A stretch of 64,000 nt of DNA from Sesamum alatum (lineage: Eukaryota; Streptophyta; Magnoliopsida; Lamiales; Pedaliaceae), in contig JACGWO010000002.1 of NCBI GenBank assembly GCA_034509735.1, forward strand, positions 22,181,636 to 22,245,635, written 5' to 3'. The translations under genes were made by a program, and so were the position numbers. Shown piece after piece: positions 57,090 through 64,000 of this stretch. The first letter of the stretch is position 1, and each line of letters opens with the position of its first letter. The notes under the pieces are model-generated. The model had not been told where the DNA came from, made no database searches, and saw nothing but the letters and a program-made list of their open reading frames with translations.

Positions 57090-59349
57090 TCACAACATAT
57101 ATGTAAAGCAGAAAATAATAAGCAGAATGAAGTAATATTTTGGTTAAGTCTCGGTCTTTAGTCCTTAACCTCTCCCACTATTTCTACAAAAACACGGCAC
57201 TCTCAAACGTTGTTTTCGGGAAATCCTTTCCTAGTGGGCTCAGGATCCCACAGCGATCTCCCCATACCCCGCTTTTACGATTCGCATGGGAGAAGAACCT
57301 GTGGGAGGTATTCCATACCATTCTCGTTCCACGAGATTCCCAAGATAATTGCCTCACCCTTTCACGTGATCCCGAGGACTCCAAGCGAATCACGTTATTC
57401 GGGCGTTAGACCCAACCCAATCAACCGATTCATAGACTCACTGCTACCTCCACGACTCGTGAGACAGGTAACAGCAGTCTACTCATCGTTCATGACAAAG
57501 TGCAGCTTCTTTTAAGCACGATAGTCGTGCCACGACTCATGAGACCACGCTATCAACCTAAAAGATCTTCCTCACTTTTGCCATGGATGGAAGGCTTGGA
57601 CAGACTCCCAGAGTTCTAGTCCATTTATTAAGGGTCTATATTTAACTTGGTTTAACCAAGTGAGAGTTTTGATAGAACGAGACCTCATCACATATTAAGT
57701 ATTGCATTGCGTGCGTTATGGCAGAAATATTCTAAGCGTGAATGTAACCATACATAAAGCATATAGAATAATCATAAGCATATAATACGCATTGCATGCA
57801 AAATAAAGCCTAGCACGCCCCTGTAGGATGATCACAAGCCTCAACCTATGCGACCCACTGAGCCCGCAATGGATCTATGGTCAATCTAAGGGTAGGCCCT
57901 ACACTATTACAAGATTCAATAACCATTACATGCAATGGGCCTTGTAAGTCCTCTTTATCTTCTTGGGCTCTCCATCGTGGGCCTACACCGGGCTTCTTCT
58001 CCATGGATCCTCCGTGGGCCATCTGATGGCTACCTCCATGGGCCTCCAACACTTTGGGCTTGTCTTCTCTTGCAGCTTTTATTTGCAAAAAAATAAAACC
58101 TCACCACTAATTCTACTCTCATTACATCATAAAATAAGAAACCCCAATTAAACATTTGGGGGGAGTACATTAGGAGGGAGAGAGAAAGCCTTATTATTCC
58201 AAGGCACTAGAAGAGAGACAGAGAGGAAAATAAAGAGGCACACAGGCCACAACCCAACAAATAAATGTAAATAAACCATACATGCGGTCTAGGGGCTTTG
58301 TGATCATCCTTTGTCAAATCAATTAACACAAATAGCACAAATACATATCCCACGTAAAATATGCTATACCAACATCCATGATAATCCATACCATAAAATA
58401 AATGCAGAAACTACATGTAAAATATCCACACCAAAACATTGGATAATAGTGCAACCTATGCACAACGATTTTTTGTTGGAAAAACCTTTTCCATAATTAA
58501 AAAGGCAATATTAATTCTATGAAATATAAAATCTCAACCAAAATTAAAATGCCCCAAGTTAATTAATTCAGAAAAATTCCCAGAATTATACAGAAAAATC
58601 AAATTTTCTGAAACACAAAAATCAACAATTCAAGAATATGCCCATTTATTCAAAAATTCCAAAATCCAACATTCGTGCAATCTTAATACATGTTAAGATC
58701 TACTCATGCTCAAACCATAAAATAACCATGATGTCCAACATCATAAAATGCAGAAATTATTGCGAAATTTCACATATGAATTTTGATCATTGGTGCAACC
58801 ATTGCATAAATTAAATCTTGTTAGGAAACCCTTTCCTCATCAACCAAGCAATATTTATTTTAGGAAATTCTAAATATCAAAAAATAAATATTCTAAGTCA
58901 ACGGGTTCAGAATAATGCATAAAATATCATAAAAATAATTCAGTAAAAATAGTTTTGAAAAAACGAGCCAAAAAACGGGAGAGAAACGGAAAACGACACA
59001 ACCGGCCGGCCAGGCGCGCGCGGCCGGCACATTGCGCACGCTGGGCGCGCGCAGGCCCTGCCTGTACGCGCGCCCGGCCGCGCCCCTGTGCGCGCGGCCA
59101 GCGTGCTGCTGCTGCCGGTTCGCCGTTTTTCACTCTTTTTCGACTTTTCATGCAATTTTCTGAACCACAAGATAAATTCAACTCTAGAACATGTATTAAC
59201 ACATTCAAGAAAACCAAGATCCAAAATCCCATGCAAAATTAAACGCCAATAAATATCTACGATAAACATGCTATAAACGTAAATTAAAACACGTTTATAA
59301 TGCTTAAACGCATATAGCACATAGAATTCTAGGCCTATACACCGAACCG
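57090..59349 (-). other. Leader of C2
   Basis: Shared structures: hairpin 57322-57336; paired 15-mers 57450-57464 and 57530-57544 (one mismatch); long stem 57826-57840 with 58293-58309. GC island at about 58995-59130. The remainder is AT-rich with no gene. Confidence 0.8.
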
Positions 59350-59362
59350 GGCTCTGATACCA
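59350..59362 (-). other. Primer-binding site of C2
   Basis: The plus strand reads GGCTCTGATACCA, the exact complement of TGGTATCAGAGCC, one base from the LTR end. Confidence 0.94.
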
Positions 59363-59363
59363 C

Positions 59364-61609
59364 TGAAAGATTATGTGGATCGGCCGGGAGATTAACGTTA
59401 ATAACGGAAGCGCGAAATAGTGAGTAATAAAAATTACAAAAGCATAACTAAATGGAATTTAAATCATGCGTAACGTACATAAACGAATCAACGGGTGTGC
59501 CCTCGATTCTCCCGGGCGTTCGGTGTATCTCATGTTCAATAAAACACAACGTGGAGGCCATAGAATTAGAACCGGAAAAACATAATTAAAGAACCTACCC
59601 GGTTGTAGTTTTGTCTTCGTTTCGGCTACATGCATTGTTCCCCGTTTTGCACCAAGATCTCAAAGAAGAGACCCTCTAAATCATCTCACTCGCTCCACCG
59701 GAAAGCAAACATCCCTTGTGCTAGCAAGAAAATATTTTGGGGAGAAGAGACATCGATACACGCTATGAATTAACGCAATCAATGTCTCTTATGTTCTTAA
59801 CTTGAATAAATCAAGAAGAACAAAGTAGTATTCTTGGAGAGAAGAAAGAGGATGGACGAAATCTTGAGAGGGAATGAGAGATGAGAGTTGTAGAGAATAC
59901 TAGGTGTGAGTGTGTGTTTTTTTTTGAGTATTTATAGAAGATGGAATTTCCTATTCCTTCTCAAAACTCTTCCAAAGAGACACACTTTGACTAGGATTTT
60001 GACCTAGTCAAATCCTAGTCAAATTAGGCTTTGATTAAGTCAAATTAATCATGGCCCTTCATCTTATCATTCTCTAGATCAAATCTTGTCCATCCATTTT
60101 GATGGACTTTATGGAATGGGCCTATTTAATTCTAAATTAAATATTCCCATGGACTTTATATTAAATCATATTTAATATTCTATGCCCATTAATTAATTAA
60201 TGGAAAGGACTTATTTAATTCTAAATTAAATAGTCCCATGGACTTTATATTAAATCCAATTTAATATATCAAGCCCATTAATTAATTCCATAGAATGGGA
60301 TTATTTAATAGTAAATTAAATAGTCCCATGGACTTTATATTAAATCCTATTTAATATACCAAGCCCACTAATTAATTAATTCACCCTTTTAATCTAATTA
60401 AAGGGAAAGCCCATGCTTTATAAAATTCATAAATCTAATTTATGAACTCAAGCCCGATTATTCCAAATAATTCATCGAGGCTTGAATCTCCAAGAAGTAT
60501 AATTTAATTCCATTAAATTAAACCTTTCTCCGGGAATTAATTCCAAATTAATTCCCTTTCATTTGGTGTAGCGGGTGTGACTCTTTAGGTTCACCTTTCA
60601 GCTAGACTTGGACCTACTTTTTGTTATTTCATAACCAAAGTAGTCCGTTACCATGGGTGGCCATCTAGCAACGGTCCATGGCACTAGAGACTAGGTGAAT
60701 TTATGGTGTGAACATTTAGGCTCCGAGTTATACGTAGGTGCGGTCCTACAGACGCTCGATACGTACGGGTACGGTCCTACTGTCGCCTGTCTCCCGGCCT
60801 TTAGTCTAGGGGTCGGTTCCCATCGTTGACTAGGCAACTATGCATAATGCTCGAGATAGGTTTAACTCGACGTAGGAAATCCTTTCCCACTACATCAAGT
60901 GCTATGGCCATAGACTTTGTGAGTCTAAACCATCTCCGAGCGCATAGGAGATCTTGCTGTCATATCCTTTGACAGGGGACAGATCCTATCTTGGAATTCA
61001 CCGTTCTTACATACTCCGACTGCACTGGACGAGGCTTATGATGACCATGTAATATAACCGGTCAAATTTCACCATATCCAAGATACAGCCTTAGTATGTA
61101 GGGGACTGCCGTGATCCTCAAGTCCGAGGACTAATCCCGTACTATCGGAACCGGGAATACGAGTCATACCGATCAAGCCCGAGTGGCTTCCATATGACGA
61201 TTCCCGCGAGTCACCTCAGTCGGCCGCTCCCCAGCAGGCCGACCCACTAACACTGCTTAGACGATCCTCGTCACCCGTCGATGAAAACACGATAGCAGAT
61301 GCTTAGTGCAAGTCTCAAATGGATTCTCGATGCCCTGTCTCGAGATTCCTTTGACTTGGAGTATTTCAGACTGATTCGGCGAAACTGATATCATGAACTT
61401 ACCTCCAAGCGTAGTTCCAATTTCCCGAAATGTTATTTCAGTCTGTGGGCGTTTGTTGTGACATCGTAACGATGCAAGCAGTAAGTACAACAAACTCATG
61501 CCTATGAATCCTTACTACATTCATTAACATAATATTACTTGTTCACAGATTGACGAATGGTTCTCAGAACAGCCAATACCATTGACTTTCTGATCACCTA
61601 TTTCTAACA
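59364..61609 (-). repeat. 5' LTR of C2 (2246 bp)
   Basis: In plus coordinates it starts TGAAAGATTATGTGGATCGG and ends GATCACCTATTTCTAACA. It contains three minisatellite units (about 60110-60390), a TATA-like TATTTATAG at about 59930, and the shared U3 block near 60645-60685. Confidence 0.93.
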
Positions 61610-61884
61610 CAGGCTTCCCCTGCCTGCGCGCGTCTGCCCTGCCGGCAGCGCGCGGCTGCACGCGGCCAGCCCTTCCGGCTGGCCGGCTGCGGCGTTTCTC
61701 GTTTTTCGTTCAATTATTCCACCCCGTTTCTCAAGAAAAACAGAAAAATACCAATATTCAGAAATTCACACGAATCGAAAGCCATAAAACGTCATGCTTT
61801 AAAATCAAGATTTAATTAAAAACATGTCAATTTCACGTTTCATGCTTAAAATGCACATAAACCGTAGGCCTATACACCGAACCA
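61610..61884 (-). other. Leader of B2, PBS-proximal part
   Basis: The GC island resumes (61610-61695), then AT-rich sequence equivalent to 10470-10600 of B1, reversed. The continuation across C2 confirms that C2 is nested in B2. Confidence 0.85.
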
Positions 61885-61897
61885 GGCTCTGATACCA
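61885..61897 (-). other. Primer-binding site of B2
   Basis: The plus strand reads GGCTCTGATACCA, complementary to TGGTATCAGAGCC, one base from the 5' LTR end at 61899. Confidence 0.94.
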
Positions 61898-61898
61898 C

Positions 61899-62935
61899 TG
61901 AAAGGAATCGTGGATCGTCCCGGGAAATTGCGCGAATGCGGAAGCGCGAAATAAAATAAAATACAAAAATTAAAGCATGCTTTAATGAATTAAAGAACAC
62001 GCTCAAGGGGTGTACCCTTGAGATTCCCGGGTGTTCGGTGTATCTCATGATTAAAGAACATATAAAAGATCATGGAGGCCATAGGGTAGAAAATTAAAGG
62101 GGACGAAAATATTAAACGAGACCTACCCGTTGTCGCTTTCGTCTTCAACGGCTACACGCGTTGTTCCCCGTTTTGCACCGAGATCTCGTTCTTGAGACCC
62201 TCCAAATCGTGACACACGATCCACCCACGTATCTTGTACGTCATGCTAGCAACGAACAAGTGTATATTTTGGAGTGGATGAATCAACGACACATTATCAA
62301 TTAACGGTATTGATTCATCTAAGTTCTAATGTTCCAAGAACAAGAGAACTAGAAAATAATTTCTTGGAGAGAGTGGAGAGAGAGAGGGCGGACGAGAGAG
62401 ATGGGAGAGGGGGCCGAAAATTGTGTGTTGTGTGTGTGCTTTGGAATTCCATCATCCTTCAATTGTTGGAAGATAGAGGTTTATATAGAGGAGGAGTTTA
62501 ATCCTCTTTAAACTCCAACTCTAAGAACTCTAATTTGACTAGGATTTTGACCTAGTCAAAGTCCTAGTCAAACTAGTGTTTGACCTAGTCAAACCAATCC
62601 TAGCCTTCCATCTCCCCTTTTCCATCTCAACCGTTGATTTTAATTTAATGGAATATTTAAATTCCATTAAATATTCCAAAAGGCCAAATAAATATAATAA
62701 ATAAATATTAATATTTATTCTAGGCCCATTAAATCAATTCCCTTAATAAATTCAATTTATTAATTTAATTCCCTTTATCAAATAGAAGGAATTAATTTCT
62801 CCAAGAAAATATAGGACCCGATTAAATCTAATTTAATCATTCCTTTACTCCAATATTTAATTCCAAATTAAATACTTAAGTGTGTGTGTGGATAGTGTGT
62901 GACTCTTTAGGTTCACCTTTCAGCTAGACTTGGTC
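61899..62935 (-). repeat. 5' LTR of B2, U5 side and part of U3
   Basis: It starts TGAAAGGAATCGTGGATCG and runs through the TATA-like TTTATATAGAGG (about 62480) and the AT-rich zone to CTAGACTTGGTCG. Here it jumps back to an earlier point of a B-type LTR instead of continuing through the shared block. Confidence 0.85.
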
Positions 62936-64000
62936 GTTTTCGTCTTCTAACTGCTACTCGCGTTGTTCCCCGATTTGCTCCAAGTCTGGTACTTGAGACT
63001 CTCCAAACAGTAACACTCAATCCACCCACGTATCTTGCACGTCGTGCTAAGCGAACGAACAAGTAATATTTTGGAGAGGATGAATTAATAACACGTTATT
63101 GATTAACGGTATTAATTCTCCTTAGATCTAATGTTCGAAGAACAAAAGAATCAAGAAGTATTTTCTTGTTTGAGGAGAGAGAGAAGGCGGACGAGAGGGG
63201 AGAGGGAGAGAGCCGAATTGTGTGTGTGTGTGTGTGTGTGTTGGAATTTCATCACCTTTCAAAAAGTGAAAGACTAGGACTATATATAGAGGAGTAGTTT
63301 AATCCTCTTTAAACTCCAACTCTAAAGAGGTCTATTTTGACTAGGATTTTCACCTAGTCAAAGTCCTAGTCAAAGTAGAATTTGACCTAGTCAAATTAAT
63401 CCAGCCATCCATCTCTCCCTTTCAATCTCAACCATTAATTTAATTTAATGGAATATTTAAATCCTATTAAATATTCCAAAGGCCAAATAAATAAATATAA
63501 TAAATTATAAATATTTATTCTCGGCCCATTAAATTAATCCTCTAATAAATCTAACTTATTAGATTATTTCCTTTTATCAAATAATAGGAATTAATTCTCC
63601 AAGAAAATAAAGGACCCGATTAAATCCAATTTAATCATTCCTTTTCTCCAATATTTAATTCTAAATTAAATACTTGATGTGCGTGGATTGTGTGTGACTC
63701 TTTAGGTTCACCTTTCAGCTAGACTTGGTCGGATTCTTAGAATCCGTCCGTTACCATGGGTGGCCATCTAGCAATGGTCCATGGCACTAGAGACTATGTG
63801 AAATATCCGGGGATGAACATTTAGGCTCTAACAGTACACTTGTCCTTCTGTCTACGGTCTCACCACTTAGGGTCTAGGGCACGGAAAATGCAGGTATCCA
63901 TTTTGGACCTAAGTGTCGGTCTGTCCTTACGAAACGCCGCAAGGGAAACCTTCCCTTCTGTTTAGTTACTGTGGCCACAGATTTTAGGGACAAGACACAG
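62936..64000 (-). repeat. Second B-type LTR piece, running off the window
   Basis: It starts TTTTCGTCTTCTAACTGC, equivalent to about 62140 of the preceding LTR, and repeats the following about 800 bp with visible divergence. It then continues through the shared U3 block (about 63745-63785) to the window end. A (GT)n run is at about 63218-63241. Confidence 0.83.

Larger units (their letters stand above)
52692..61609 (-). mobile_element. Copia element C2 (non-autonomous), nearly complete
   Basis: C2 comprises a 3' LTR (52692-53958, lacking its last about 975 bp), PPT (53959-53973), degenerate gag-pol (53974-57089), leader, PBS (59350-59362) and full 5' LTR (59364-61609). The overlapping LTR parts look about 98% identical, so insertion is fairly recent. 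CAGGC occurs on both outer flanks (52682-52686 and 61610-61614) and may be the target duplication, although five bases separate the left copy from the truncated LTR. It sits in the GC island of B2. Confidence 0.9.
44574..62935 (-). mobile_element. Copia element B2 with nested C2
   Basis: B2 comprises a 3' LTR (44574-46563), PPT, gag-pol (46580-50624), a leader interrupted by C2 (50625-52691 and 61610-61884), a PBS (61885-61897) and a 5' LTR (61899-62935, incomplete). It inserted into the RT of an older B copy: left flank CAAGG. The right flank is beyond the rearranged 5' LTR, so the duplication cannot be tested. The two LTRs look clearly diverged in their first 80 bp, so the element is old or one LTR has been replaced. 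Confidence 0.85.

Noticed and set aside
58927..59320. Opposed frames of 95-126 residues
   Set aside because: They cross the GC island and PBS-proximal leader of C2 and have no domain or conserved counterpart.
63218..63241. (GT)n run as a centromere or satellite signal
   Set aside because: It is a short microsatellite at the same place in all B-type LTRs, near the TATA box.

Overview
KIND OF SEQUENCE. The window reads as plant nuclear repeat DNA, most likely an angiosperm and probably heterochromatic. I can support no host gene, tRNA, rRNA, CRISPR array or bacterial gene. Almost every base belongs to Ty1/copia LTR retrotransposons (order gag - protease - integrase - reverse transcriptase - RNase H) nested into one another. 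The plant call rests on copia elements with a TGGTATCAGAGCC primer-binding site (initiator-Met tRNA type), a TCAAGTGGGAGAT polypurine tract, TG...CA LTR ends, 5-bp target duplications, and a gag of the plant 'NYNDWLRNLRIVL...' type with a CX2CX4HX4C knuckle. By eye the gag is nearest to Angela/TAR-like copia lineages. The species and lineage are not assigned. FAMILIES. I use working names from the LTR ends. A: LTR about 2.25 kb ending GGATCCGCTTGTCCTTCA. B: about 2.0 kb, starting TGTTAGAATAGGTGACCATG. B' is a B relative whose LTR is about 1.7 kb. C: about 2.25-2.3 kb, with AAAGTCAATGGTATTGGCTG near its start. E: about 2.15 kb. LAYOUT. 1-1310 is an A LTR (+). 1311-3381 is an A gag-pol fragment (-). 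3382-10087 is element A1 (+), cut off inside reverse transcriptase. 10088-18544 is element B1 (+). 18545-20868 holds A leader and LTR pieces (-). 20869-23585 is a broken E LTR (+) holding an A solo LTR (21099-23327). 23586-32689 is element B' (-) holding an E solo LTR (29246-31395). 32690-42288 is element C1 (+), whose 3' LTR holds a C solo LTR (38282-40606). 42289-44006 is a truncated A LTR (-). 44007-44573 is a B RT/RNase H scrap (-). 44574-62935 is element B2 (-), holding element C2 (-, 52692-61609) in its GC-rich leader. 62936-64000 is a second B-type LTR piece (-). WHAT STANDS OUT. (1) The C family has intact cis signals and, in C2, LTRs that look about 98% identical, yet both copies share the same destroyed protease and RT catalytic codons. 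This points to a defective, trans-mobilised family. (2) All six leaders share a structured RNA architecture: a long-range stem enclosing roughly 350-500 nt, a pair of palindromic 15-mers about 80 nt apart, and three hairpins whose arms change in a compensatory way between families. This is a candidate packaging, dimerisation or translation signal. (3) A short block in U3 is conserved across otherwise divergent LTR families. All coding regions carry stops, frameshifts or deletions. B2 is the best preserved.
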